Shown piece by piece: positions 1-12,560 of a DNA stretch of 64,000 nucleotides. Within the stretch, counting starts at the first letter, position 1, and the number at the start of each line of letters is the position of its first letter. The stretch is from Stratiolaelaps scimitus. Lineage: Eukaryota; Arthropoda; Arachnida; Mesostigmata; Laelapidae. Position numbers and translations under genes: made by a program. The stretch is from positions 620,001 through 684,000 of the forward strand of contig JABWDB010000004.1 of the NCBI GenBank assembly GCA_019614645.1, written 5' to 3'. Below the pieces are notes generated by a model. It was given only the letters and a program-made list of their open reading frames with translations, had not been told where the DNA came from and searched no databases.

Positions 1-247
1 TGGTCAAATATATTGGTTATGGTTTCATTGGAATTGTTCTTGCTAAGCGCAACGCCTATGACGAAGTGAATGAATGCAATCTAAGATGCATCACAAACAA
101 GTATAGTCTCTCCCTTAATGGGAGAGACGATACTGTTCTTTGTAAGTTGGCTATGCCATCGACGATGCTTGTTCTTCAAAAGTAGCTTTACACATTTTCA
201 TTTGTGCAGTATCACTAACACTACTTTGCTTTTCGAAATATGCGCAG

Positions 248-2196
248 ATCGTTGCAAGAGGACGGCGAAGGTTCGGGTGACTCGGGGGAATCGGAGCTGG
301 AGTTGATGATGTCCGAGGACTTCCACGAGCCGAGCTCCAATGCGCCGAAACCTCGAAAGCCGTTACGCCGCAAGGTACTCCAAGGACCACATCAGCGACG
401 GCGTCAATCGGCATCGCTGACAACGGCGGCCACTCGACCGGAACCGTCCACCGGAGCGGCGTCCATCGATAGGGACTGCAATCGACCGTCGTCACCAGAC
501 CTTGGTCAGTTTAGCTTAAAAAAAATTTTGGAAGTCAATCAGCATATGGCAGGAATAATACAGAATGATCCTCTTTTGCTTTAGGTGGCCACAATCCGCC
601 GATACCATATAGTACAGTACAAATACACCTTTTCTTCAAATCGATATCTATTTCAGGGGGCTCGAACATGCAACGTTCGGCTTTTTGCAGCCAACAACTT
701 AGCCGGCAAAGCCACCACTAAATGTGCTTAATTGTGTTTTTTATTTTTTAACCAAAGCGAGCTAACGGTATTCTGTGAACATAAAATGGCAGCAACTATT
801 TCTTCAACTAAAAGTATATATATATATATATATTATATATTGGAAATCGATGTCGACACATTCGTGGTAGGTTTGACCATTTCGTAGCTATATTCCAAAT
901 ACAATTTTCTACTCTATTTACAAAAAGCTCCTATCTAACAAAGATGTGTCATTCTTCTGTGACAGAGCTGCGCGACCCGGCGTTCTTCGACTCGCTTCTA
1001 TCCGACAATGGCTCTCCCCGATCCGAGCCTTGCTTTTCGTTCATCTTCGATCCACCGTACAGTCCACCACCACCATCATTCTGGAGCCTCCCGAATTCGG
1101 CATTCTCCAGGTTCGTTGGCCAAACTGCCACCCCTATAACTAATAAGTTCCTCAGGACACACCGACATCGATCTGGACTCGCTAGCGTTAGTCCAATTAT
1201 CAAAATTATCACACGCGCTGCTGCTTGAAAACTGACTCCACTTTTCGATATCATGGTCAGAGCGATGTTCAATTTGCTCGTATAGATTTTAACCCGACTA
1301 CAATTATATGTATGTGTATTTTGAAAATCGTTTACTATCTTCTTATTGGTCGTACCTGCAAGTGCAGAATAATAACTAAATGAAGTATTCATGTTCAAAT
1401 ATGTCATTTATATGGGAATACCCTTGATCTGCTCTACTAGGCGATCAAATAATACATGAATCTTTAGCTGTTGGCCACAGTCAATTTACTCATGTGTGTG
1501 TGTGGGCCCGGTTAACAAAAAAGCAAACGTTTTTGAACCAATCTATGCTAGCTATTCAGACATCTCATATACCTATCATATTATATACATACATACGTGT
1601 ACACTTCTGAGCTCAAAAGTCCTCCATTTCTCACGCTCACCAGCTCTGCAACAATTTGACATTAATTCGTCCTTTAATCCTCCTCCCTGCTCGTCTTGTC
1701 GAACGGCACCTGAATCTCAAACAGGGGCGGCAAGCGTCAAGGATCAACGGACAGTTACACAACGTCGTCCACTCCCCATTCTGACTCGCCGTCGGACTGC
1801 GTCTACAACTATGCTGAGTGTGGCAGCGCGACGTTGAGCAGTCGCGATACTCGAGCGTCATCGCTGTCCCTCTCATCGTCGACGACGCGGCACTCGTCCG
1901 AGGACGAAGAACTGCTTCTAGCCTCATCTGGAATCATTGACGCTGGTCATCACCGGCCATCTCATGGGCATCTTACCGGTGCCGTTCACACGACGAACGC
2001 GGCAATGATGAGTCGCGCAGCTCACGCAGCTCCCTCGATGGGGGCTCGCTCTGCTACAACCATGGGTCTCTCCGGCCACCGTGGTACACCGGCAGCGAGC
2101 GCGGGAACAACCGCCTTTGGTAATTCATTAGGATTGACGACGTCGGCGCAAATGCCCCACTTTGCCAAGTGTACTCCACGCATAACCAAAGTTTAG
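248..2196 (+). CDS. Unrecognised serine-rich protein, three phase-matched internal exons (partial at left edge)
   Basis: Three exons join in frame on the plus strand: 248-504 (acceptor tgcgcag, donor gtcagt), 966-1110 (acceptor gtgacag, donor gttcgt) and 1725 to either 2119 (donor gtaatt) or the in-frame stop ending at 2196. The split codons G|AG and AG|G fit at both junctions and each exon is open only in this frame, so chance is unlikely. The product is rich in Ser, Pro, Arg and Asp/Glu, with SPDLELRDPAFF, a PPYSPPPPSFW stretch and a Ser/Thr-rich acidic tract (SSTTRHSSEDEELL). This looks like a disordered cytoplasmic or nuclear segment of a larger protein. No start codon is seen, so the gene probably begins left of the window. 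A possible last exon is 2472-2614: the phase fits and it reads to a stop, but its acceptor (gtaaaaag) lacks a pyrimidine tract. I do not recognise the family. Confidence 0.55.
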
Positions 2197-2614
2197 CTCT
2201 CATATGATAATAATAAGCCACCTTTTCTAGAAAAATTACTGGTTTTCTACCTAATTGGCAATGGATAAATCATGTAATTCAACCAATGTCTGCTTCATAT
2301 GAGGCTGTTGAAGGCAGCAGCAGCTGCGGTGGACATAGCCTAAACGACAAAACATCGGAACTATACAGAATGCGCTAGAGGGGATGTGCGTCAAACTCGA
2401 ATGCGTCCAAGGGGTGCAACAGGGTGGTACTATACCATACTATATATATATATATGATGTGTTGTAAAAAGGCAGAGCGGATGTGTTAGCTAATGTAGCT
2501 GACCCTCGACGCCGCCCCATGCTGGTGCTGCGCGCCTGGCGCCACCTCTTACCAAAGGGCAATGACATGGAATGCATTGAGCGCAGTGAACGCACATTGC
2601 ACAATCCAACATAG

Positions 2615-4100
2615 GTTCCTTGATGATTCACACAATAGAGTCTCAGTAGAGACAATTGCTGTGGCAGCAAAATAGCGTTTTGACTCTTGCAAGTACTTTC
2701 CGGCATTGAGCGGATAATGCTGCTGATGCGGGTTGAGGAAATGTCGAAGACACTGGACATATCGTCATGTTCATCTCATCTCTCTGTCCTTCTAAGATAT
2801 TTGACATAGCATCCGTATGAGTCTAAACCCTAGAGACAGCTTCGTTAAGCGCTATCTGGTTCTCTATCGTTCTAAGATGCTGTCGTAGAACGAATACAGC
2901 TTAAACTCGGAGAGGTCAAGTATAGTTGGTTTTGTTCTATGTGCTGCGACTACAATGCACTGACTGAGTTTCAGTCCTTTCGTGGCATCATCGGCGTTGT
3001 CTTGAATGGACAAAATATCGTGTGAACGCGTCCAACGGCCCATCGATAACTGCGGTGGAGTGCACAAGTCGTGTGGTATTCGAAGTGCTTCGTAATTGTC
3101 ATCTGTAGAGATATTGGCAGGGCTAAGTGTACTTGCGCAGTACCTATGCAAAGAACCAGCATAGTATCAAACGTGATTGTGCTGGAGACTATACAAAGAT
3201 TCTATACCATATATATATATATATATTTGAGGCGCGCTACCTATATGATGATATTTCTGTACGTTTTACATTCATTTATAGTTTTTGGCAACGCTGCTAC
3301 CCACAGGGCGCGGCGTCAGACAACAGTGTATAGTCTACACCTTATATACGCATAACAATTCAGCTTCCCACAGACGCGCACACCCAGACATGATACAGTA
3401 CAATTAATCAACGCTACCGTCTTTGCCTGGCTAAGCTGTGATCAATACGCGTAGGCCAATTGATAGTGGATGATCTGACAGGCAAGCGGCTCTCAGCGTA
3501 GCGGTCGCGCAGATATAATTTCACAATTAAACAACAAAGCCAGAGTGAGAGAAAGAGAGAGAGAGAGAGAGAGATACGAGTTCGAAACGATTATTGCGAC
3601 GACGATGGTGAATAAAAATGAGAAAGTGTTACTATTCCCTGTATATGTATGTTTATCATCCAAGCAAAATAAACAAGAGAAATCGCTCAAACGTAATAGC
3701 GTGGCAATGTGCAATTCGTTTCTGGCAGGAGATGATAAATAAGCTCGGCGGGTATGGCCAAAGCAGGAATAAAAGCGAAGCATTGCTGATTGCTGCTTAC
3801 TTTATTTTTCGATGCTGTTATATAATGTAGAAATAGTCACCTCGATTAGTAGAAGGTAAATAATATGATTTTTGGTCCGTATCGATATATCACTTTGTGA
3901 CGGGCTGGCAGGCCCCGTGGATTGATCGCCAGTAAATAATCGAGTATGTTTAGAATCAACTTTGTTGGTCTCATACAGCGAGTGCGTGCCCTTGGTGTTT
4001 ATATTAAATATATGTAGATATACTACGGCCGGGGGACTCTATTTCGTGCGTTAAGATACAAGAATCTAAGCGAATCTATAGCCAATGTTTTGTCCTTTCA
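2615..4100. other. Intergenic, no gene seen
   Basis: AT-rich spacer. It holds a short (TA)n at about 3211-3227 and a (GA)n run at about 3546-3573. Open frames here are short, overlap on both strands and match nothing I recognise. Confidence 0.5.
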
Positions 4101-5100
4101 ATTTACTTGTCCTGCCAACCCCAAGACTTTTATTTATTTAACTCCCCAGGGGTGTGGAACCACATATTCAGTATGTCTTCAGAATCCTTCAGGGGAGGGG
4201 GGATTTCTTTAGTTAAGCTTGGTCCTTTACAACCGGTCCTGTTCGAGAAGAAGCCTCTCCCGGTCGGCCTTCTAGGTCCTGCCATCATTCCGCCGCCGTT
4301 TCCGCATCATTCTATCCAAGAAACGTGCGCCCTTGGACCAGCCATCCTCTGTCGCGACCATGGCGTCAACAACCTGCTTGACCGTGCTCCATTGGCTGTC
4401 ACCCTGCAGGTCTTCTCTTGTTTCCTGTAGCCTGCTGCACGTGAGTCGTATATGTGTCACGTCGTCCGTTTGTCCTGAGGGACACAGGACGCAGATATCC
4501 ACTTCCGTCTAGCCGATTTAACCATATATGTTTGGTATTGGCCGTGCCCTGTCAATGCCTGTGTGATATGGTAGGTGAGTTCCCCGCTGTGGTCGTATCA
4601 TGTCCTAAGGCCGGTACGAGACTCCTCGTCCAATTCCCGGTAGCATGGGCTGAGTCCCGTTTATTTCATTCGTACTGTTGTTTCCCGAACGTTGCGCTCC
4701 TCGCTGTGTGCTGTTCTAGGTCCTCGTGCCGGTATCTTTTTGCCCGTTAGTCCGCCAGAAGGTTCCAGGGGATCATTTTGGCCAGAACCAGGGCCGCGTC
4801 TGTTGACACAGTCCTGTATACACTTGCCATACTGATCACCACCGCCCTCTGTGATTTGAGAAGAGTGCTTTTGTTCTTCCTTGTGGTCAGGGCTACCTCA
4901 GCCCATATGGGGGCGCCGTATAAGGCTACCGATTCAGCCACGGAGACCAGCAGAAGCCTCGAGACTTCTGATGGCCCTCTGACCCTCGGCATAAGCCTGG
5001 CAACAACTCCGAGACTGAAAGTTTGTAACAAGCTTTAGCTGTAGAGGATAGGCCACTTTCTTTTCTGTCGGTACCAAGTGTATGTTATAGTTAGCGATCG
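4100..5100 (-). mobile_element. R1-clade non-LTR retrotransposon, decayed 3' end
   Basis: Read on the minus strand, two blocks match the C-terminal part of R1-clade ORF2 proteins. The first (about 5031-4747) has the thumb-like region with LYGAPIWAE and then an SMASVYRTVSTDAAL-like block. The second (about 4600-4270) reads YHITQALTGHGQY, then a cysteine-histidine segment (CVLCPSG, THIRLTC) that corresponds to the C-terminal CCHC-like knuckle, ending in a stop after an arginine-rich tail. The blocks lie in different frames with stops between them, so the copy is dead. The polymerase core is absent, as expected for a 5'-truncated LINE insertion. The exact insertion ends were not resolved. Confidence 0.75.
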
Positions 5101-7757
5101 CTCCTTCGAGGCCTTGCTGTCAGCGCCGACCGTCAATCTTAGAGGTCACTTACGTCTTGAATTCTGCCAAGTTTTTGGATTCGAATTTATCGGGAAAAAT
5201 GTACGCAATATTATAATTCTCGAAAACTAAAGCTTGTCTCAATATCACGCGAAGCGACTCGCTATTTTGTTGGCACTGAATGAAAGGGTGATTAGACACT
5301 TCCAGGAGTTCGGCTAGTAAATGAATTTTGCTTAGAAATTCCGTTTTAAAGTTAGTACACTACTCAAGTCAGTTGAATTCGAAATGCTTATTAATGTGAC
5401 TTTGCGCTCAAATGTATTTTTTAATGAAAAATACAGACCTGAAACTGTAACACCATCCAAATCGTCAAGTGCGATCAAAACGAAATAGAACAAACAAATA
5501 TATACCATTTTCGTTTAACAGTACACACTTTTTACATCTTTTAATATGCATGCCTATCTACCAGCTTGCTGAGTTCGACACTGATCCTCGTCGAAGACAA
5601 GGTCCTCAACTCAAAAATGCTATCCTGTGATGACAGTCCCATTACACGTTTTGTTAAGGCTTATATTTTCATTTATTATACGTATGCTTCATGTCGACGA
5701 ACGTGCAGTGGCCCATTCAAGAATACTAGCTATTAAGACACTATTGATATAAATAGATATGTAGTGGGTAAAAGGTATAGATTCAACTGGACATGCTTAG
5801 TGGGATATGCAACCCGTCTCCAGTTATTTGAAAAGCAACATTTGAACAATTTGAAGTGAGTGAACGAGCAAGCATCCTAATAAGCTGACTTAGACAAACG
5901 CCATCGAATCATATTTATATAGTGGCCTCAAATCATACCAAAACTGAGATCCTTGTGAAGCTTCGTTGATTTGGCGCGGACTCCCTCTTTCGTTCGAACC
6001 TTGTGGAGCATCATGACGCTAATTTCTATCTAAACCGGTAGATAATCTACGGAGCAACAGCATCACCCAGAGCATCGTGAACTCATTGAACCACCAAGGT
6101 GAGATTGCAAGGAACAAATGCTTTATTACAGGTTTATTAAAGGAAGTGCAATTTTTGCAATGATTAAGCTCTCTTATATGGCTACATGGCGGCAGGGCTC
6201 GAGTCTGCGTTCCCCGGGCTGTTTGGAGTCAGAGACTCAGCCGTCCAAGCTGCCCCCCGCTGACAAGATTTATTATTTCCTCGCGTAGAGCGTGTCGCGT
6301 CAGCAATTGCTCGCGTGACACCCTAACCTATTATATAGCTGATAGATTTACGTTGTTCGTCTGAAGCACAATTTTAAGTAATTGTCAGAGAATGTGATAT
6401 TTGCGCCTAGAAGGATTGACTTGATTGGGTCACGCACACCATCTAACTTTCGCGCCTACGGCCTGTATCCCTTCTATAATAGCTATCAAGGGAGAAGCAG
6501 GTTTTGAGAGACAGGTGCACTCTGAAAAAATGTAACACAAACGATTGTGACAATTTCCTACATCGCCAAATGTATTGTCAATGTTGCTTGCAATGGGAAT
6601 CGATTGCTAATAATGTCTTCGTCCGGTTAGCCGATAAGGACGACTCACAAACAATGCCAATGCTGGATAGGGGACACTGAAACAAGTCAAGCAAATCCAT
6701 AAAGTATTAATCCATAAAGTGCTTCTGGTTACCGAGTTTCCCAAACCACTCCTGCGCGAATATCTGCACGATTCGGCCAAGATCGAATAATTATGTATAG
6801 CATCTAATATCGCTTTGTTTACATTGAATAACGTAAACAAAGCGATAATGTAATTTGCGCTTGGTTTGCACAAAGGACCCTACTGACTAAAGGTGGTGAT
6901 GGCGTTGCGATAGAGTGAGGTAAGAGAACAAGGTCGACCAAACGTGTATCGAATAGATAAGAACTCGTTTTGCATTTATATATTATAGTGTGTTTTAAAT
7001 GAGGAACGAATCATTAATTAGACATTGACGTGAACCACTAAGCTCTGATATATTGGAACACCATTGCCAACATCAACTCTATAATTCCCTCAATCGAGCA
7101 CTGCGCGACAATTTCGTTACAAGATGATAGCGAGACATCGATCAATCGTTTTGGGCGAAATCCGTTAACGTGCAAATCAAATAGCTAACTCATAAAAATC
7201 ACTTTCTGGGCGTACTTTCACCCTAATCCGATATGCAATGTCTGTGAAGCATATGAACACCACTCGCTATAGCGATAGTACACAGTTCTTCAACGTGAGT
7301 TCGACTCTTCTCTATCAAGTAGTGAAGACATAGGCCGAGATTGACTAGGGGCTCATCTGTGAGCAATATGTTTATTGCCGTTGTTGATCGAAGGTGTTCC
7401 CGGCGTTTCAGCTGCCATAACGCGCCATACGCAGGACGAATCCTGAGATGACATAGCCCTTGACAGCAACCACAAAACTAATGGGGTGAATGCTGACCCC
7501 CAGCTTTTTACTGCTTAGCATTAACCTGCACACTAATCTATGCATCTCATCGCAGGCCTACAGGCCACGGTCTTCGATCAATTGCAGCACGATCGCCAGG
7601 CGCCGATAGACCTTTACAAGAAGTACCACTTTTTCACAACGTTCTAAAACAGAAAGGCTAATGATTGCCCAGTACTAATTTTCGTTGTTCACCAGACCTC
7701 TCAGTGTCATTAATTTCGAGGAGGACACATATTCCGAAAACGGGTTATTGCATTAGA
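5101..7757. other. Intergenic, no gene seen
   Basis: About 2.7 kb without a convincing coding exon on either strand. The only structure is a perfect 15-bp inverted repeat at 6808-6847, listed separately. A tttatt (AATAAA on the minus strand) near 7370 could serve the receptor gene to the right, but it lies about 390 bases past its stop. Confidence 0.5.
6808..6847. repeat. Perfect 15-bp inverted repeat (hairpin)
   Basis: Arm tatcgctttgtttac at 6808-6822 and its exact complement gtaaacaaagcgata at 6833-6847, with a 10-base loop. It would form a stable stem in RNA or a cruciform in DNA. No terminal repeats or coding sequence identify it. Confidence 0.8.
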
Positions 7758-9272
7758 CTACTTCAAAGACTGCATGATGGAGGTTCGAATGGGACCTGTC
7801 AGCTTCATAGTAATTACAACTAGGGCCGCAATTGCGCCAATGGCACCTCCGAGAGCCGCTGAGCTAGCAACCACCATTGCCACTTGCTCAGGACGGATTA
7901 ATTGCTCTCTGAGGGCGTCCGTCATTGATTTTGTGGCTTCCATACTCTCCTCAACCCATGCGAGCGGTATGACTCTGCTGGTGACGTTGGCAAGAGGGTA
8001 CAACAAGTCTCCTTGTTTAAGATCGACGTTTATCTGGAGGCGGTTAGTACCGCGCAGAACCAGCCCTGTCATCGAGTGTATATCAAGGAAGGTCTCATGC
8101 TTTATTCTCTCGGGTCGTACGCCATCAACGTCCTGAACGAGCGTAGCGCTTCCCCGATAAAAGTGCGGAGCCGAAAACATTATTGGTGCCCCTCGATTGC
8201 ACGCGCTGACAGGCATGAGTCCGCCTTCGGGACATGAGTCCCGCGCTTCGCAGAAGCATCTGTTCTCCTCTCGTTGCTTAGCGGACTCATAGATCTCACC
8301 GGGTATCGTGAATCGCATGGTGTCGACGTCGTTTACCTGAGTGTCCATCGCGTATTTCATGTAAATAGACCGGCAGATGGTGGTAACGAAAACGAACACC
8401 TTCTGGTCTATGCGAACACCAGGGGAAAATTGTCCGCCGTCAGTTCCGTTGATCTGGTTGCAGCTCTGCTCGCCCCAGAAGCGCAGTGATGTTCGATTGT
8501 TCCATTCGATAACCTTGCCGATAGGATAGTTGCCGGCGCCCGTTCCAACCTTGAGCCAGTGTTGTGCTGTATCGTTCTGATTGTAGAACAAGCCAAATCT
8601 GCTGACATCTGCTGATGCCTCGGTGCTCGACATGAACGCACTGGCTTGCTTCATAAGCTCTACCAGCATCGGAGTCTCGTATCCGCCGAAAAGCATCTCG
8701 CTTGCGTTTCGCTGTACGACAAGCGTTTCGTTGTACTCCTCGATGAGACTCCCAAGCATTGTTCGCACTAGGGATTTCGATACGAAGGGAGGCAGTTTAG
8801 CACGTACGAGTTTATCAACGGCCACTAACGGGACGTTGAGCATGTACAGCCTATCGCTGAGCGATCCGTTTGAACGTTCGGGTACAAAGTGGTAGCATCT
8901 GTAGTCCTTATATGTTACCGTGTCCTTGTCGATACTCGTAATTATCTTGCGTCGCCTTTGCGAGAAAGCGTACGGACCGAGCTCGTTGACGATCGGTTTC
9001 TTTCCAACTGCGAAGTCCTCCGGATTCGTGATGTTGAACAGAAACACAGAGAAGTAGATAGGAACGTCCACATTTGCCCATTTCGACAGAGTTGGACTAT
9101 CCTCGATGAGACGCAGTTGTTCGCTAATTTTTGTCTGTATGATCGATGGAATCGTGAGATAGCCGATTATACCCAAAATGCAGACCACAGTGGACGACCC
9201 AAGCACCACAAGGAGAACCCATTGGGGCATTCTTGCTAGAATCATAATTTTCGTGACACTACTAGATCGCAT
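7758..9272 (-). CDS. CD36-family class B scavenger receptor, intronless
   Basis: A 504-residue protein in one uninterrupted frame. CD36, SR-BI, LIMP-2 and the insect Croquemort/SNMP proteins are two-pass membrane glycoproteins that bind lipids, lipoproteins, pheromones or apoptotic cells at the cell surface or lysosome. Seen here: an N-terminal membrane helix at about residues 17-40; the family signature NPEDFAVGKKPIVNELGPYA at 83-102; the CNQINGTDGG block at 271-280; six ectodomain cysteines (271, 300, 339, 341, 347, 358) in the family pattern, including CFC; the block around PIMFSAPHF at 363-371; several N-glycosylation sites (for example N80, N135, N181, N275, N429); and a C-terminal membrane helix at about 465-488 followed by a short tail. 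Length is typical. The ATG at 9272 is the natural start because it precedes the first helix. The lack of introns is unusual for the family and suggests a retrogene or an intron-poor lineage. Which subfamily (SR-BI, Croquemort or SNMP) cannot be told by eye. Confidence 0.95.
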   Translation of the reverse strand: MRSSSVTKIMILARMPQWVLLVVLGSSTVVCILGIIGYLTIPSIIQTKISEQLRLIEDSPTLSKWANVDVPIYFSVFLFNITNPEDFAVGKKPIVNELGPYAFSQRRRKIITSIDKDTVTYKDYRCYHFVPERSNGSLSDRLYMLNVPLVAVDKLVRAKLPPFVSKSLVRTMLGSLIEEYNETLVVQRNASEMLFGGYETPMLVELMKQASAFMSSTEASADVSRFGLFYNQNDTAQHWLKVGTGAGNYPIGKVIEWNNRTSLRFWGEQSCNQINGTDGGQFSPGVRIDQKVFVFVTTICRSIYMKYAMDTQVNDVDTMRFTIPGEIYESAKQREENRCFCEARDSCPEGGLMPVSACNRGAPIMFSAPHFYRGSATLVQDVDGVRPERIKHETFLDIHSMTGLVLRGTNRLQINVDLKQGDLLYPLANVTSRVIPLAWVEESMEATKSMTDALREQLIRPEQVAMVVASSAALGGAIGAIAALVVITMKLTGPIRTSIMQSLK

Positions 9273-10884
9273 TCACGAGTGCCATTGAAGAACTCTGAAC
9301 TTCTTTTTGACGCCAACGAGACGAATTCTTCATAAACGTCTTCTCTGTCCGCAAGACGACTTATTGATAAATACAATTCTAAGGACGGACTGGCTAATCT
9401 ACGAAGCGTTATGTGTCGATTTCACTAAACAACGCGGGACGAGACAGGGTTCGCTTGTACAACCGCTTCTCGTCAGGCGCAATGACTGCGGTTTGCGATA
9501 TACTGAGGATCTTCGTGTTTCACAGGACTGGATCCGACGAGGAGGAGAGGCAGGAACGAGCTCAGAGAGTTAATGGTGAAAGAGTCCATGGCGACAACGG
9601 CGACCTAATAGTGGTAATGAAGGTTTTACCTGGACTCTACCCTATGATTTCAAGCCTTATATTCTGAATGTGAAATGTGCCGCCTCAAAGCCTAGATCAG
9701 TCCGCTTAGCCTCCATGTATGGTGAATGCCTGTTATCGTTGGGGTTCGGAAAGGACCCCGAGAATGGCAGTATCGAGAGGAGAAGTCTTTAGGAAAGAAC
9801 TTTTCCGACCTGAGCCAGCCCGAACGATGATCAGGCACATTGATCTGGAAGGAGCTTTCCATTTCGTATATGTGATTCGTGTCGGATTATCAGACACAGC
9901 ATGCGTTGTACTAAGCGATCTGTGAGAGGTGGGCCCCGCGACCTTCAGATCTTGACTTGCGTTGTCTTGGATCTATAGTAAGTATACTTGAACTATGGAT
10001 CTAAGACAATTTCTGCGAGTCCCTGGCTTAACAACGCCCTTGACGACGAATGCTATATCTACTGATGGCTAAAACAAAGTAATAAGCTTAATGGCGAGAA
10101 ATACCTAGGATGGGTTTTAGTTTGCTTAAGTTCGCGGTATGCGAAGCCGCCCCGCGATACTTGAAACAAATCGGATCGTGATGAACAGATGTCGCACACA
10201 ACTGTTAATTTTGTGGCAACGAGACCAAGCAATATTTGTGATATGATCAGTAATCGTCAAAATCCTAACCATTGTTGCAGATGAAATTCTTCACACTGTC
10301 AATTCAAATTGCAGGGAGGGGTCATGCATTTTAATGCGCACCAAAGTTATATTTGGAAGCACAATCTCAAACACTTCCCTCGCAACTACAATGTTTACAT
10401 TTATTTGATACGCAGTGTTCCACATGTTGCGTGTCTATATGACAATCCGAAAATTCAACAATACATAAGGCTTGACGTAATTACGAAGCATTCTGCCACG
10501 ACTGGCGGCAGGTGTTACAGTATTTGCTAATTAAACGAACTCCGTTGTTCTGCATCGCCTGGCAGCTGGTTCGGGCCGCGCTAGACAAGCGGAGATTTTG
10601 TAAGATTCAGTTTAAAGTGTTTAGCACTGCTTTCAATGTCAATTACTTGTGTGCTTCGTTAACTGATTTGTACCTAACTAAAACTAAATAAAAAGTCGAG
10701 GACTTCTGAACTCCCAGTAGAGCATGTCGATATGAAGTGATTCTACTGTGTTCCGGTTTATAATCTACGAACGAATCGCACTAGCATGTATCGAACTGAG
10801 TGTGGGCGATCTGGTTATCTAGAAGGATGTTGTTCACGTCTCAGCCTAACCAGTCATATAGTCAGTTGAAGAAGCTGACGAATC
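9273..10884. other. Intergenic between receptor and lipocalin genes
   Basis: It must hold the receptor's promoter and 5' UTR on the right-hand side of that gene, and the 3' UTR of the lipocalin. No coding exon, tRNA or transposon protein was recognised. Confidence 0.45.
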
Positions 10885-12508
10885 TCAAATGGAGTCCTTC
10901 TTCGAGCAATCCTCGTTGGGTACTTTCTTGAAATTAACCCTTTTCAAGTCGGCTTTGTCCAGTACGGCTTGAATCGGATCGTGGAACTTGTCCTCCATGT
11001 TTGGTGTGCGAGTTATGACGTTATAGGAGGCTGCAATGTAGTTGGCATGAGTATTATTCACTCTTGTTTTGTTATTTCCTAACTAACAATATTATAGTCT
11101 AAAGCATGCGCATTACTGGTTTGAATTCGATAATTTATATGATATGAAGGTATAATGCATATTGATACCAGACAGCGGCAGTCTGTCCAGTTAACTATCA
11201 TGTTCCACTTAACACGGAATACATTTGTTGATTAAGAACTGAGTCAAATAGCTATATTATGCATTCTCGGAAGCCGCCCATGCAAGCTTCATTCTTCCTA
11301 GTTATGTCACAACAAAAAACAACACCCTGTGCCGGAGGCCAAAGCCACAGCTGGTGCTGACGCAGCGAGCCAATTACACTACCACTACAGGATGCTTGAA
11401 TATTAGTCGCCTATCAGATTTGCTTATGGTAGAGCCACAGTACCGACCTGCCGAGCCTGATTTAGCCCAAATGACCGCCCAGTTGGTATAGTCCGTTCCC
11501 ACAACAGCGATCTCCATCAGAGACTCTCCACCGACCTCAAGGAAAAATCGCGCCGGATGTCTATTGTCCTCCTTAATGTCGACCGACATATTCACCAGCT
11601 CGCCACTGATGATACCGAACGCCGGGAATTATTATTTAATTATTAAAGGCTCGCATCGAATCAGATATACGTTATGTATCGACCGCTCATTGAATCGGAT
11701 CGGTAAATGTACACGTGTGTGTGCATGCATACTAGATTGTACGTCGCTCATACCATAGGTGCTGATATGAAATAATTAATCGCCATTGATTATGTGATAG
11801 TAGGTTCATTGTGAAAATTGCTGATCTCATTTTCTGAGTCAACGCAACGCACTATGGAAATATTCTCGTTGATAAATTATAGATGTTTAGCTATTGAAGT
11901 TTATATAAAGATATAGAAATACCGTAATTAATTGCATTAGTTATCGATCTATACATGCGTTTATTTACTGCTTATGGAACACTGCGCAAGGCCAAAGTTA
12001 GTTGATGCAGATGAGTGCACGATGACAATGCTCTGTTTGGTTACCTAACAAATCCTTAATTATAGATATGATCATTAATTACTCTTATTGCTACTGCTAG
12101 AAATGATTAAGGTTACAGTCTGACAGATAGCTGTTATATGTCACTTGTGCGACAAGAGAGCTCGCAGCCTCGCTTTGCTCCATAATTAAATACGCGCCTA
12201 GTTCGAAATATCGATGCAGATTCTGATTAACGATCTGTGAACGTTTACCAGGTGCACAATGAATAATTTCAAAAAAGTTGTCCTTTACATATTATATAAT
12301 ATATCAAATAATATATATTATGTATAGTCATACAGTACTTACTCTTCCGAAATGTATTGAGCTTGAATTTTATATTTGTCTCCAGATTCCTTTGTTAGAA
12401 CGACGTGTGCGCAACGGTCCGCATCACCATAGATCGCTTGGGAAAAACTGTCCACCCACCATTTTCCAAGAAACTGTGCAGGGTAACAGTAAGATTCAAG
12501 CCGATTCA

Positions 12509-12560
<52 letters not shown>

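Noticed and set aside
7774..9239. Several plus-strand open frames of 70-120 codons
   Set aside because: They are antisense shadows of the CD36-family coding sequence.
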